From Diogma glabrata (taxonomy: Eukaryota; Arthropoda; Insecta; Diptera; Cylindrotomidae), in assembly GCA_963693315.1 (NCBI GenBank), contig OY856187.1, positions 379,539,306-379,603,305 of the forward strand: a stretch of 64,000 nucleotides of DNA, given 5' to 3'. A program made the position numbers and the translations under genes. A model generated the notes under the pieces. The model saw only the letters and a program-made list of their open reading frames with translations, searched no databases and had not been told where the DNA came from. Shown here piece by piece: positions 31,830 through 43,789 of the stretch. Position 1 is the stretch's first letter. Every line of letters starts with the position of its first letter.

Positions 31830-32061
31830 AGCTGCAATTAGACTATTGCAGAACTCTGCAATATTTCTGCAATAGTCGTGCAATGGTAGTGTGTAAAATA
31901 TTCATTACAGAAAAATTTGGCAATTAACTCATTGCAAAACATTGCAATGAGTCAATGCAATGTTTTGCAATGAGTTCATTGCCACACTTTTCTGCAATGA
32001 ATATTTTACAATATTCCATTGCAGAAATATTGCAGAGTTCTGCAATAGTCTAATTGCGGCT
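31830..32061. mobile_element. Palindromic MITE with TTA target duplication
   Basis: 232 bp that fold almost end to end. Left end AGCTGCAATTAGACTATTGC, right end the complement of AGCCGCAATTAGACTATTGC. TTA on both sides (31827-31829, 32062-32064). The interior is made of ATTGCA/TGCAAT words, about 20 of them, with TTGCAATGAG repeated about the centre. No coding capacity. PIF/Harbinger-like by duplication. Confidence 0.85.
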
Positions 32062-32277
32062 TTAGTCGTGGAATATAAAACGTTAGCATAAAATTTTGAA
32101 ACAAACAAAACAGTGATTACTATTGATTACAGTTGATAAACAATATTTAAAACTGTGAATGTATAGAACTAGGAAGCATGAAATGTTATGAATAGTAAGG
32201 TATAAAATAATTCATCCCATACATCATTACTAAATAATAATGTTTGTTTTTCGGTTATTTTATATGATTTGTAGGCA
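32062..32277. other. No recognised feature
   Basis: Spacer before the LINE poly(A) tract. Confidence 0.4.
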
Positions 32278-32908
32278 TTTTTTTTTTTTTTTTTTTTAAA
32301 TAAAATGTGTTGTGTAATAGGGTTTAGAATATGTGTCACAACAACACATAAATACCTTTAAGACCTAGGTCTAGACCTGGGTCCCACAACAACTGGCGTT
32401 CTGAGGTGTAGATTAACGCTTTTTTTAAACATCTGTGGGTTGAAGTCACCTGAGACTAAGTGTTCCGGCAAACTATTCCATTTGTACGCAGTTCGGACAA
32501 AGAAGTCTTTCTGCGATCTGCCAGTATGACAGCGCGGGATCTTTACCGTTTCACTGGTTGCGGCAGCCGATTGCCGAGTGGAACGGGGGTAAGAATAAGT
32601 TTGAGGCATGATGCCGCTGATTTCATCTGAGCACTGCTGATGACGATATTTGTAAAAAACAACGAGGTCAGCAACAGTGCGACGATGTTGTAGGGAATCA
32701 AGTTTTGATGTCAAAGTTCGATCACCTACAATTCGTATAGCTCGTTTTTGAACAGAGTCCAAGAGGGCCAAGATGGAAACAGAGGCAGCACCCCAAACTT
32801 GACAGCAGTACTCCATACAGGGACGAATATAGGACTTATAAACATGGAGCAATTGGTATGGAGTGAAAAATTTTTTGCATCTATTTAGGAGGCCGAGTTT
32901 TTTAGAGT
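32278..32908 (-). pseudogene. 5'-truncated Jockey-like LINE copy (RT C-terminus and 3' UTR)
   Basis: Minus-strand copy ending in a poly(A) tail (T-run 32278-32297). The 164-codon frame 32852-32358 has Y-K-S-Y-I-R-P-C-M-E-Y-C-C-Q-V-W-G, then LDSVQKRAIRIVGD and W-N-S-L-P-E-H-L, the region downstream of the RT fingers in Jockey/CR1-like LINEs. Homology to the copy at 33047 stops sharply at 32908, the usual result of incomplete reverse transcription. Here the C-terminal frame is intact to its stop, unlike in the longer copy. Confidence 0.88.
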
Positions 32909-33099
32909 ATTTTTATGAGTACGATTTTTAATTTTTGTTTTTTCAACTTTCTTCGTGAATTAAACAATTATTAAATTTATTAATTTAATAAAAATATTTT
33001 AATTTCTAACAACTTATTTCACTTCGTGATGCTTCGTTTTGTTTTGTTTTTTTTTTTTTTTTTTTAATAAAATGTGTTGTGTAATAGGGTTTAGAATAT

Positions 33100-33639
33100 G
33101 TGTCACAACAACACATAAATACCTTTTAAGACCTAGGTCTAGACCTGGGTCCCACAACAACTGGCGTTCTGAGGTGTAGATTAACGCTTTTTTTAAACAT
33201 CTGTGGGTTGAACCACCTGAGACTAAGTGTTCCGGCAAACTATTCCATTTGTACGCAGTTCGGACAAAGAAGTCTCTCTGCGATCTGCCAGTATGACAGC
33301 GCGGGATCTTTACCGTTTCACTGGTTGCGGCAGCCGATTGCCGAGTGGAACGGGAGTAAGAATAAGTTTGAGGCATGATGCCGCTGATTTCATCTGAGCA
33401 CTGCTGATGACGATATTTGTAAAAAACAACGAGGTCAGCAACAGTGCGACGATGTTGTAGGGAATCAAGTTGTGATGTCAAAGTTCGATCACCTACAATT
33501 CGTATAGCTCGCTTTTGAACAGAGTCCAAGAGGGCCAAGATGGAAACAGAGGCAGCACCCCAAACTTGACAGCAGTACTCCATACAGGGACGAATATAGG
33601 ACTTATAAAACATGGAGCAATTGGTATGGAGTGAAAAAT
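33100..33639 (-). pseudogene. LINE ORF2 C-terminal domain and 3' UTR
   Basis: The same CMEYCCQVWG to W-N-S-L-P-E-H-L stretch as in the truncated copy. A 2-base deletion near 33211 shifts the end of the frame, which then runs to the poly(A), and an extra A at about 33608 separates it from the RT frame. Confidence 0.85.
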
Positions 33640-34714
33640 TTTTTGCATCTATTTAGGAGGCCGAGTTTTTTAGACGCGCTTTTTGCCATCGCCATTACAT
33701 GATCGTTCCAGAGTAGGTCATTGAAACTGTGACACCCAATAAACGAATGTTTTTACATTCACCTATTGGTTCATCACACATACTAAATAAAATATCTTTG
33801 GGGAACTCGGTCTTTAATCTGGAAACAATCAACAGCTGTGTTTTGGTGGAGTTGAAATTGACAAGGTTTTGGTCACCCCAGTCGGCGACTTTATTCAGGT
33901 CTTTGTTCACGTTTATGGCAGCGTCTCTCCGGGCAGGATTAATTCGTTCGTGCATTTTACCTTTTGAAGGAAGGGCTCGAACGACTTGTGCAGAGTACTA
34001 TCATCTGCAAAACTATTTATTGGGTTGCTGGTGATTTTCAACAATTCGTTGATATAAATCAAAAATAGGGTTGGGGACAATACTGAGCCTTGGGGTACAC
34101 CAGCGTTAATTAGTTTAGACTCAGAAGAATATCCGTCTAAGGTTACCGAAATGTATCGGTCGGATAGAAAATTTTGAATCAGCTTCACAACATTGGGATG
34201 AAAACCGTACGCAACGAGCTTGTTGATTAAGTTGGCATGCCAGACTCGATCGAATGCCTTGGAGATGTCTAAAGCGATAACGTATGTTTCACCACCTTTA
34301 TCAAGTATGCTGTTCCAACAATGCGCTACATAGTTTAATAGATCGGTAGTTGATCTTTTGTTTCGAAAACCGTATTGGCTGTCGGATATTAAATGATTTT
34401 CTTCCAGAAATTTGAAATATGTGTATTAATATAATGCTCATAGACTTTAGATAGGACCGATAGTAAAGCTATTGGCCTATAATTTGAGATATCGGATTTT
34501 GGTCCCTTTTTGGGGACGGGCTGGACATTTTCCAACTTCCAGCACGAGGGAAATATACCAGATTTGTAGGATTGGTAGAATATTTTAGTTAAAGTTGGTG
34601 CAAGTTCTTTGGAAAAGGTTTTTAAATAATGGGTGGAATATTGTCCATTCCTGATGCTTTGTTGATGTTTAACCCCTTTAAAAGTTTAGCGACTATTTTG
34701 GGTTTGAAGTGAAG
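33640..34714 (-). pseudogene. LINE reverse transcriptase core
   Basis: Minus-strand pieces in changing frames: G-I-F-P-S-C-W-K, P-V-P-K-K-G, SNYRPIALLSVLSK, FRNKRSTTDLL, L-D-I-S-K-A-F-D-R-V-W-H (A box), AGVPQGSVLSPTLFL (B box), SFADDSTL (C box, catalytic F-A-D-D). Breaks lie at about 34420 and 33955. The RT copies element RNA at the nicked target. Confidence 0.85.
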
Positions 34715-36143
34715 TTCATTCATATTAACTCCTGAAGACTGGATTTGGGGTATTTCTTTAGGAGTTTCCAAACAGTGGAGTTCAGAGCAAAGCGTTCAGC
34801 GAACAAGTTAGCTTTTCTTGCGGGATCATTGACGATTAAATCACCATCAATAATAGGGGGAATAGAAAATTTTGTACCAGAATTTAAAGAATTAATGGCA
34901 CTGTAGAAACTCTTGTCAGAAACAGACATAGACGTAAGTTTTGAGGCTTTCGCTCTGTCAATTTCGGACTTTTCGTTTGAGATAATCTGATTAGATATTT
35001 TGTTGGCCTTTAGATATTGGGATCGATTAGTGGGAGTTTTGTTATGAATCCAAATATTAAATGATCTACGTTTGTTTCTAAGTGCCGTTTTGGCAGCTTT
35101 CGAATACAAGTATTTTTGTTTGGGTTTTACTATGGAGAAAGGGACAAATTTATTTATAGCAAATTGGATGGTTTCTGTAAAGTTTTGAGCAGAAACATTT
35201 ACATTGTCAGTGTAAAAACAATGACGGTCGAAAGGGAAACCATGGAAAAAATTTTGAAGACCACTCTTATCCATTTTTGAGTAGTGAAATATTTTACGGG
35301 GTTTGGGAGCTGTAGTTTTAAGTAAATCAGTTTTGATAACTGATGAGATTAAATAATGATCAGAATTTCCAATACTACCTTTCGCAACATCGACACTCGT
35401 AATATCTGGCATTGTGGTAAGATAGAGATCTAGTAGAAAACTATTATCACCGCCATTACGGGGAGTGAAAGTCGGCTTTTTACAATTTGGAATAGGCCCT
35501 GAGACGCGGCAAAAATTTCTGCCAGTTTTCCACTATTGTCAACATCGTCGGTCGATTTGGAGAATTCCAACCATGATTTGTTGTGGACGTTGAAGTCACC
35601 GGTAACGATAACTTCACAATTAGGGGACTTTGCTCTAATCTCGTCCATAATTTTTGTCAGTATATTAAAAAAGTTTGGGTTACGTTTGTTGGGGGACCGG
35701 TATAAAGCTATTGTAAAAAAAGTCATTTCTGGAAGACAAATCTTTAAAACCATTGTATTGAAGCCGTCACCGTGTAGTTCAAAATTTGGAAAGCGCGTGT
35801 ACGCAACACTCTCATGAATGAATGCGCATACGCCCTGATGGAGTTTGAAAGCTGATTCGAGCCTATATTTGGAATTAAGCGATTCTATAAAAAGAAAATT
35901 TTCAGAAACTTGTGTTTCTGTAAGGAATAGAATGTTCGGTTTGTCGTGCTCAAGATGATGTTGCACGTGGTCATGGTTAGCGTTCAATCCGCAGATGTTT
36001 TGAACATGTATTTTAAAATTTTTTATTGATTCATATATGTTTTGTCCCTGCAAATTCCGTGGACATGCCGCTTTATGGGCGGGTGGATTGCGCAAATTTG
36101 CTTTACCACTTGCAGACTTATTTTTTTTCGGTTGTACTGCCAT
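34715..36143 (-). pseudogene. LINE endonuclease and linker
   Basis: The frame from ATG 36143 begins with a Lys/Pro-rich tail and then gives an AP-endonuclease fold: VQNICGLNANHDHV, P-N-I-L-F-L-T-E-T-Q, Y-R-S-P-N, VTGDFNVHNKSW, and (after a frameshift at about 35455) S-D-H-Y-L-I-S. These are the catalytic N, E, D-x-N and SDH positions. The following frame (35412-34720) is a basic linker with RNKRRSFNIWI leading to the RT. The enzyme nicks the target to prime reverse transcription. Confidence 0.85.
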
Positions 36144-36540
36144 ATATATATCAAAATGTTTATTTTATTTTTTTGTGTTTTATTTTAAAATGCATAACTA
36201 AGTAAAAAATCCTATCATACTACAAAATATGACATATGCCAATATTTCATGATAAGATGAAGAAATAATAACAAAATAATAAGTGAAAAACAAATTGTGA
36301 GAAATTTGCAGAAAACAAAACAAAACTAAATGCCAATAATCCAGCTGATGCAGCGCACCCCAGACGCACCGCCCACCACTTCAATCGAGGCACAAAGCCC
36401 ACACATAACTACGTGTTGGTTCGATTCCTCGGAAGAGCTAGTGAGCGGTACCGCTACGGAACGCTGCCCAGCTAAGACTGGAAGTGCTGCCGTTGACTAA
36501 TTAAAGTTCGTCCGCCAGCACCCTAAGATATCATCTTGGC
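36144..36540 (-). other. Probable LINE 5' untranslated region
   Basis: A GC-richer block (36330-36540) upstream of the endonuclease ORF, unlike the AT-rich surroundings. It holds TTGGTTCGATTCC, a B-box-like word, but no cloverleaf. Boundaries are not visible. Confidence 0.4.
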
Positions 36541-37390
36541 TAATGACATCTCCTGCCATTGCCAGTGGTATGTGATATCTCACGCTAACTCATATGTCAA
36601 TGGCAGGGACTGGAGTACGCAGGGTAGTCAGACCCGTAGATCAACATTGATCATAATCGATCAAAATCGATCCCTCCTGCGACTTGTATATTACTTGGCA
36701 TATCAAAAGGAAGTTATTGTCATATCATTTCATTATTTTACAATACAAATCGGTTCGATTAAAAAAAGTCTAGCGACAGGTATATCCGCTAGAAAAAGGT
36801 AGATTTCTTGATCAGACAGATATGCATACAAGTAGAATCAATGTATCAAATTAGTTAAAATCAAAAAACTAAGTAGAAACGGAATTATCCAACATATTTC
36901 AATTTCAACTACAATTATACCATCACACATAATTTATAATCAAACATTATCAAACAATTTTAATTCAAAATCATCTTTGTTGTTGTTTTTTTTTGTTCTT
37001 ATTTAATCTTTTTTCGGCAAACGGCTAGTAAAGTTTAACTTTACTGCCGCTAGGGAGTTATCTAAAGTCTTACTTTTTAGCCTGACAGCAAAAGTAACGT
37101 CTAGCGACAGCAAAAGTAACGCCGTTTTTATTTTATTTTACGGAGGCTGTAAAGTAGCATTTGTTATTTGTTAGTTTGTTATTTTTTCAAACATATTGTA
37201 TAACCATGACAACAAAAAATAAGTTGATTCTCATATTATGAAATTTGAAAAGCCTGCTTTGATAAAAAAATTTTATTCATACAAATTTAAATGTTTTTTT
37301 CTCTTTTTTGGAAGTAATTATGACGATACAAATTCATATTTATAAAAAGTTTGATGTTTTAATTTCATATTTATAAAAATTTTAAACGTT
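36541..37390. other. No recognised gene
   Basis: Contains a small inverted repeat (CCTGCCATTGCCA at 36552 with TGTCAATGGCAGG at 36595) and two GACAGCAAAAGTAACG repeats (about 37085 and 37107). Nothing else supported. Confidence 0.4.
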
Positions 37391-37397
37391 TGCTGAA

Positions 37398-37508
37398 AAA
37401 ATAGTGTATTTAATTCGGAGCTAAAGTGACTTTTTGTGTTTCGTCTGTAATTGTCAAACTATAGACTCAACACAAAAAGTATCACTTTAGCTCCTAATTA
37501 AATAATGT
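37398..37508. repeat. Hairpin of ~110 bp, possible MITE
   Basis: Arms of about 42 bases pair nearly throughout: ATTTAATTCGGAGCTAAAGT on the left with ACTTTAGCTCCTAATTAAAT on the right. Flanks show no clear duplication. Confidence 0.7.
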
Positions 37509-38635
37509 ACTATTTCGAACGGTTACTTAGTGAAAAAAATAGAAACAAAAGAGAATTTGCTAATTTTCCTATGGTATTAAATGGCTTTAGATTTGTCTAC
37601 AATAAGTGCATTAAATTGCTTATAAAAATGGAACCTTTAGGGCTAGAAAGCTGGAATTTGGTGAGGCTATAGTTTAAAAGAATGCTTAAAAGTTAAAATA
37701 AATTTAAATAATATAAACTGAAACATGATGAAACCATTGCCTTTTGCGTTTGTTTTCATTTCAACAGTTCTGGGGCCTCTACCTTTAGACCTGAACTATT
37801 TTTTTTTAATTTTGGAAAGATTTATATTGCATCTTTGTGTAAAAAAATTTTCAAATGTGAGATTGGCCATTTTCACTAGATCAAGGACAAAAAAATTTGG
37901 CAAATTTTTAAAACAGCTGATTTTGCAGGAACCTGGAACGTCAAAGTTGTTATTTGGATAATAATGATAGAAATATGTTCAAATATTCAATATTTATAAA
38001 TTTAATTAAAATATTATGATTCAAACGGAAGTTATAGCGCCCTAGATTATTCGACTTTTTCGCCCTAGATTATTCGTCAGTTCACGAACTTGTCCAAGAC
38101 ATTATTTGCCGAAACATACACAAAAAGTTATTTTGGTGTAGGTCGAAAAATGCGACGGTGAGAGTGCCGCCAAATTCCGTTATGGGTAATTCTTTTATAA
38201 ACCGAACACCTTTCTGACCGACCCATTTTTGATTTGGCTGAAATATTTTTTCTTTTTTTATTTGAAAGTTAAAAAATGGAATTTTTTAAAAATAAATATT
38301 TTCAACTACAGTTATTAACAATTACTCCTATTGTTATAAACAAATAAAATGTTAAAATTAAACTTTAACCATTGCCCCGCCCCACCCATGAAAATAATTT
38401 TTAATATAATCATCGTATTCAGCGTTCAATTTCCTATAAAAAAAGTACTTTTTTTAATAGAGAAATCATATTTACTGTTAGAAATAAATTAACTTATCGA
38501 GCGCGGGACGACAAAAAAATCTATGTATGGGTCATTCTTTTACATACCGAACAGATTAGGACAAAATGTGACTAAGACATTTTTGATTCAGTTAAAAACT
38601 TTTTTACGGGTTCTATATAAATAGTGTTCCTGATT
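37509..38635. other. No recognised feature
   Basis: AT-rich; the 78-codon ORF at 37725 has no recognisable domain. Confidence 0.45.
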
Positions 38636-38715
38636 TCTCGACTTTTAAATTTCTCGAGAAAGAAAACTAGAAATACATATTTCTCGAGAAATCTCGAGAT
38701 CTCGAGAAATATATT
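38636..38715. repeat. Cluster of TTTCTCGAGAAA palindromes
   Basis: At least five CTCGAG or TCTCGAGA palindromes within 80 bp, giving a self-complementary block. Confidence 0.8.
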
Positions 38716-38943
38716 TTCTTAGAATTCTTTGTTTATAACGTCAAATTGAAAACCAATGTATCTTTACACTTATTTTTTAACTATGCATATTAAATTAAAC
38801 AATTTTTTTAGTTGTAAATAATAAATTTAATAATTCCGAACAACTTCCATTTACAGGGCTAAAGACCAAATTATCCGATTCAGTGATACTACAATATATG
38901 TGAAGATCCATAAATCTTTTGTTGTTGACGTCAGTGTCAGTTC

Positions 38944-39030
38944 AGAGGCGTAGCTATGGCGGGGGTGGGGGGGGGGGGAAGAGGGGCGGTCCGCCCGGGT
39001 GTCACCCGTTTTGGGGTGACACCCGACCGT
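38944..39030. mobile_element. hAT-like terminus with G-run
   Basis: CAGAGGCGTAGCTATGG followed by a 12-base G-run and the inverted pair GGGTGTCACCC / GGGGTGACACCC. CAGAGGCGTAGC is a terminus seen on arthropod hAT elements. The other end and the 8-bp duplication were not found. Confidence 0.5.
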
Positions 39031-40380
39031 AAAAAAACTTAAACAAACCATCACAATGGTTTTCAACGTTTCAATCGTTTTCAACGATCAATCACTTAGA
39101 AACCACTTAAGCCAGGTTATCCATTTAATTTTGATTTATAAATTGTGATAACTTGTAGTGTGTCCTATAAATGTGTCCTATTGGTTCAAAAAGCATCTAT
39201 TTTACTTTTTAGCATTTTTGAGTTATTACGTAAAATAAAATTTCAACAAAATGTGTGTATTTCTTTTTTTTTTTAATCGAATCAACATGTTGAGCATTGA
39301 ATACCATCACCACAATTACTCAATAGCTTTGAATATTCCTATTAGATACCATACTAACCGTTTTCTTTTACGGTACATTATTTAGTATGCAAGAATAATT
39401 CTTTAAGGACCAGGTCTGAAAACACATATGCTGAATAATGTATAAGAAAAGTGGTCTCCGTCGATAATGTGGCACCCTGTGTCGATAGGGTGGCACCCTT
39501 GAGTTCTGTTCTATTCCAAAATTATGTCTCTATTCCCAAAATTATTTCTAAAATATCAGCTTAAACTTACTACCTAATATGTTTTACATTTTAAACAAAT
39601 TAATTGCAAACACCTAAGGAAACAAATAAACAATCAAATCACCATGTTTGTCAATAATCTCAAATTAATTTTTTTTCCTTTATCTTGAAACTCGTAAATT
39701 GGAATGGATCGTTTTCTAATGGACACATAAATAATTACTGTGGAATAAAATGGTAGTTATGCAATTGCTATAGTTTTGCAAATTTTTATAGGTAGATACA
39801 TACTCATCCTGTTTGTTTTCAGTTTTATAATATTAATGATAAAAATTAATAAGACAAAAATATTTAATAACATTGCAATATTGCAATAAAGAAATCATTT
39901 GTCAAATACATAAGTGTATTGCTTTGGCAAAATAAAAAAAAATTCAATTTATGTTAATCAAATCCATTTTTTAATTGTGATACATAAGAAGATATGGGAC
40001 TAATTGGACAAAATCTGGGATTAATTTCCATTTAGTCAATTATATGATGGATATGATTCCGGATCTTGGACATCTGTCCAATATGACGAATTTAAAAGGA
40101 AGTACACATTGTACAAAACCCGGGCATCATTGGATTTTTGTCCGTTGTCTGGAGTAAAACCTCCGTTGTCTGGAGTACCTCTAATAATTTCGAATTGTAA
40201 TTGGATTTTTTCTGCGATATTCGTCTTACTGATTGTAAATGGTAACATTTTGAACATTTTACATAGAAGGTTTTATAAGATATATTTCGTTTACGTTCTC
40301 GACTATATTATAAGAAGAGTATATTAGTAGAAAAAACGAAATTTCTAAACGAATTTTAGGTTTTTGGATATATTTGGCAT
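39031..40380. other. No recognised feature
   Basis: Contains small duplications (GATAATGTGGCACCCT / GATAGGGTGGCACCCT at about 39464 and 39483; GTTGTCTGGAGTA at 40144 and 40166). No gene supported. Confidence 0.4.
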
Positions 40381-40384
40381 ATTT

Positions 40385-40690
40385 TGCCCCAGCATTGGTT
40401 GTGAAAATATTGGATGTGATACCATCTAAATTGACATGAAATTGGTGACCTGTAAGAAAACTATGAATCCATGAGACAGTAAGATGGTCTATGCCGTAAG
40501 ATTTTAATTTAGCTATGAGATTTTTATGCCACACTTTATAAAATGCTTTAGAAATGTCAAGTGAAATACTGAATGTTTCACCATGGTTTTCCAGCGATTT
40601 GTTCTAGAGATGGGATACGTAGGCTAACAGATCGCCTGTTGCATGACTTCTACGAAAACCATACTGTTTATCATCAATAATTTGGAAGTG
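40385..40690 (-). pseudogene. LINE reverse transcriptase fragment
   Basis: On the minus strand: DDKQYGFRRSHATGDLL, S-I-S-L-D-I-S-K-A-F-Y-K-V-W-H-K, L-I-A-K-L-K-S-Y-G-I. These are RT fingers and the A box of a Jockey-type LINE (the A-box D is kept, F-D replaced by F-Y). About 100 codons remain with one stop near 40602; both ends are lost. Confidence 0.8.
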
Positions 40691-40719
40691 TCGCGAATTA
40701 TTGACTGATTACTTTTACT

Positions 40720-41140
40720 CTGATTACTTTTAAATTACTTCGGTCTGAAAGACCTAAGTATTACATTCATGAGCTCAAAGTGAAATTTTTACCCCCACTT
40801 TTTTTGACATCTCTCGACGTTTTAGGACCTCCTGATTCTAAAAAAGCAAAAAAAAAAAAATGTATGTCTGTCTGTCGGCCGGCGTCATTACCTACGCTGC
40901 AAGGGAAACGGCTGGAGGGATTTCAAAAATTTTTTTTTCGAAAAATAGGTATTCACAAGATACAGGTCCGAAAGGACGCTGTGTTCGATAACTTTACCGG
41001 AAGCGTGTCAAAAAAATCATTATGTGTGTCAAAAATAGCAAATTTTCATATTTTTGGCTTAAAAAACGTTCATTTTAAGTGATTACGAGTAGGAACATTA
41101 AATTTGGAGAAATTTTGATGGTCGGGATTGGTATGTGAGA
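40720..41140. other. Unassigned repeat-like region
   Basis: ACTTCGGTCTGAAAGACC (40737) has an inverted partner CCAGACCGAAGT at 42134, suggesting loose ends of a ~1.4-kb element. ATGTCTGTCTGTCGGCCGG is a phrase common near insect repeat ends. Not resolved further. Confidence 0.3.
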
Positions 41141-41149
41141 TCAAAAACT

Positions 41150-41525
41150 AGATTATTGCATTATAAGTTTATCAAAAAAATGTTGTCAAGTGTGTCAAAA
41201 GATTTTTATTTAGTTTTTTACCTAATTTTTTGGAAAAAAATGAAATTGTTTGTTTGAAATGAAATTTTATTATTATTATTGAGAATTATGGTCAAAAAAT
41301 GTTGTCAAGTGTGTCAAAAGAAAGGTTTTTATTTATTTTTTACTTAATTTTTTAGAAAAAAATAAAATTAATAGTTCGTTTGACATGATATTTTATTATT
41401 ATTTTAGAGAATTATGGCATTATAAGTTTGTCAAAAAATAATGTCAAGTGTGTCAAAAAAAGATTTCATTTAATTTTTTAGCCAATTTTTTGGGAAAAAA
41501 AATGTAGCTGTTTTTATGACGTAAA
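41150..41525. repeat. ~120-140-bp tandem repeat, 3 units
   Basis: Units contain AATGTTGTCAAGTGTGTCAA (41178, 41298) or AATAATGTCAAGTGTGTCAA (41436), then a TTTTTAxCTAATTTTTT block and GAGAATTATGG. Confidence 0.8.
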
Positions 41526-41554
41526 TGTAATTTAAAATGAAATTGGACATGGAA

Positions 41555-41950
41555 ATTTTTGAATTTGTTATAGTTTTTGAAATATTTTTGGAATTTTGAA
41601 AAAGTTTGTATTTTTGATTTTGCAATAATTTTTGCAATATTTTTAGAATTTCGGCAAAAGTTTTAAGTTTTGATTTTGTAAGAATTTTTGGAATATTTTT
41701 AGAATTTTGAAAAATTTTTAATTTTTGATATTATTATAATTTTTGGAATTTTGAAAAAATTTTCAATTTTTGATTTTGTAATAATTTTTGCAATATTTTT
41801 AGAATATTGGAAAAAGTTTGAATTTTTAAGAATTTTTGAAATATTATTGGAATTTAGAAAATATTTAAATATTTGATTTTATTCTAATTTTTAGAATATT
41901 TTTGGAATTCTGAAAAAGTTTGATTTTATTTAATTTAACAATATTTTTGG
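41555..41950. repeat. Degenerate ~64-bp minisatellite, ~6 units
   Basis: Irregular repeats of a unit such as TAATTTTTGGAATATTTTT plus GAATTTTGAAAAAGTTT. Strongly T-rich on the plus strand. Confidence 0.75.
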
Positions 41951-42639
41951 CATTTTGATTATAATTTTCCGGCAACGTATTGATGTTTCGTGTTAGTTTT
42001 GTAATAAATTTTTAAACAGAGATAAAAAATACTTGTTCTTTAATAAAAAGTATGTTTGATATACATCGCTGCCCAAAACTAAAACCATGTCCTCATAAAA
42101 GTTTTTTTCCGAAAACTATATCAAAATCCTTAACCCAGACCGAAGTCTTGATATCTCAGAGCTGTGGGATTTCAGCCCCTCCATTTTAAAGTTAAAATAC
42201 TGAGTAGACAGAAGTTTAACATAAGTTTTGCTTTTCAGTTGCAAAATCATTACTAAACTGAAATAAAAAATAAATAATACGGTGAAATGCACCTAAAAAT
42301 TTAGTAGGACTAACTTTGGTGCATAAGTAGATTTTACTTTGCATCATTTAAATTAGCCAGATAATTGCCAAGTCACTTACATTTAATAATACTACAAAGA
42401 ATCATTTGCCTCACATATGTACTAACAGTTTTCAGACTTGAGTTATAAAATCACACTTCAGTTTTGCATTCAATGTTATCTTAAAAAATCACAACATTAA
42501 TTAACTTAGCTAGTTTTGTAATATAAAACCCGCATAGTTTAAATTAAACATAGCCTATTTTGAACAAATTAACCAAAAACAGGGTAATTATAACTTAAAC
42601 TCTTTAAACTAGCTTAAGATTAACTTAATTTTTTTCAGT

Positions 42640-43518
42640 GTATGCTTCAGTTAAAGTATTGCATGAACATTTTAATGGGATTGTAGCTGCAATTGAGAAA
42701 TTAAGTGATCAACAAGAAAATGTAGACACTAGAGGCGCTGCACAGAATCTTATGCGTGGTGATTATGTATGATTTTACATTTCTTTGCTATCTTTTCGTT
42801 TTGGAATGATGTTTTAAGGCGAATAAATTGTGCTTGGATTGTATTGCAAAGCACAAGCTTGAATATTGATCAATTAGTTATAAAAATACAGTCACTTCGT
42901 CTTTATATTGAAGAAAAACCTAGTCATATTGTAGAAGAGGCAATAGATTTTGCTGTGAAAAAATCGGAGTACTACGACGATTCAATGTTGAACTCCGAAC
43001 AAGATTAAAGTCAGTCCAAGATGTAGCTTCATTGTTCGAGGTTGTGCTGACAAACACTGGGATTTTGGCGAACAGCGAAGAGTTGGAGTTATCTGAATCA
43101 AAATTTACCGGTTTTTATGATGAGGTATCAGAAACAGAACTCGTCATAGAGATACTAAGGTTGAGAAGTCATTTAAAAGCGGCCAATGTAACAGTTTCTA
43201 GCTGGGTGTGCCTAGACTTTTTGAAATTCATCGTGGAATGGGATTTTACAGAATCTCTTCCAAGTCTTATGGTCGCACTAAAGTTATTTATGACTATTTG
43301 CGTATCAGTGGCTTCGAGTGAGAGGAGTTTCAGCAAATTAAAATTAATTGAAAATTACATGCTGGCAACAATGACCCAAACGAGGCTTAACAATCTTGGC
43401 ATATTAACAATAGAACATGATGCAACACAAAATATAAATTTTGAAGATGTGATTTCTAAGTTTGCAGCTGTTAAAGCTAGAAAGAAGAGATTTAAAAAGG
43501 TGACCAGACATCCCGCTT
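42640..43518 (+). pseudogene. hAT-family (ZMYM1-like) transposase, C-terminal half, broken
   Basis: Successive frames read V-K-V-L-H-E-H-F-N-G-I-V-A-A-I-E-K-L-S (42650), FWNDVLRRINCAWIVLQST (42793), then, in a third frame from 43032, the hAT dimerisation domain: FLKFIVEWDF, L-F-M-T-I-C-V-S-V-A-S-S-E-R-S-F-S-K-L-K-L-I-E-N-Y (about 43280-43350) and RLNNLGILTIEHD. This is the C-terminal half of transposases related to vertebrate ZMYM1/TTF-type proteins, which cut and paste hAT elements. The catalytic N-terminal part and BED/TTF finger were not found. Frame breaks at about 42772 and 43008 make it inactive. Confidence 0.85.
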
Positions 43519-43566
43519 TTGGCGGGACAGTCCCGATTTTAACAATTTGTCCCGCTTCATTTTAAA
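43497..43566 (+). mobile_element. 3' terminus-like sequence of the hAT element
   Basis: GGTGACCAGACATCCCGC follows directly on the transposase frame, with GGCGGGACAGTCCCG and a second GTCCCGC. GGTGACCAGA-type sequence with CCCG hairpins is typical of hAT ends, and related sequence occurs at 10942. The left end was not identified. Confidence 0.5.
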
Positions 43567-43789
43567 AATTTCCAGATTTAAAAAAAAAACAGAATTTCGT
43601 TATTTAAATGAAAAAAGAATTTCGTTACTCAAAATTAAATTTAGGCAATTTATTTATGCTAAATAATTTAAAAATAAATAAAAATAATTTAACATATTCT
43701 TGTGGAATATTTCATGACCTTTTCAACAACAATAGTAACCTCCTAAAATAATTTACGCAAAAAAGAAATATTCCGAAGAATGATATAAT

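Larger units (their letters stand above)
33047..36143 (-). mobile_element. Near-full-length Jockey-like LINE, broken
   Basis: On the minus strand: ORF start at 36143, apurinic endonuclease, RT, C-terminal domain, 3' UTR and poly(A) (T-run 33047-33065). The 3' ~610 bp match the truncated copy at 32278-32908 at roughly 98% by eye. A separate ORF1 (gag-like) is not seen upstream. Several frameshifts and stops show it is not active. Confidence 0.88.

Noticed and set aside
36330..36470. Possible tRNA gene because of TTGGTTCGATTCC
   Set aside because: No A box at the proper distance and no acceptor or anticodon stem could be drawn; more likely LINE 5' UTR.
42134..42200. Terminal inverted repeat of an element starting at 40737
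   Set aside because: Only ACTTCGGTCTG pairs; too short without matching flanks to call an element.
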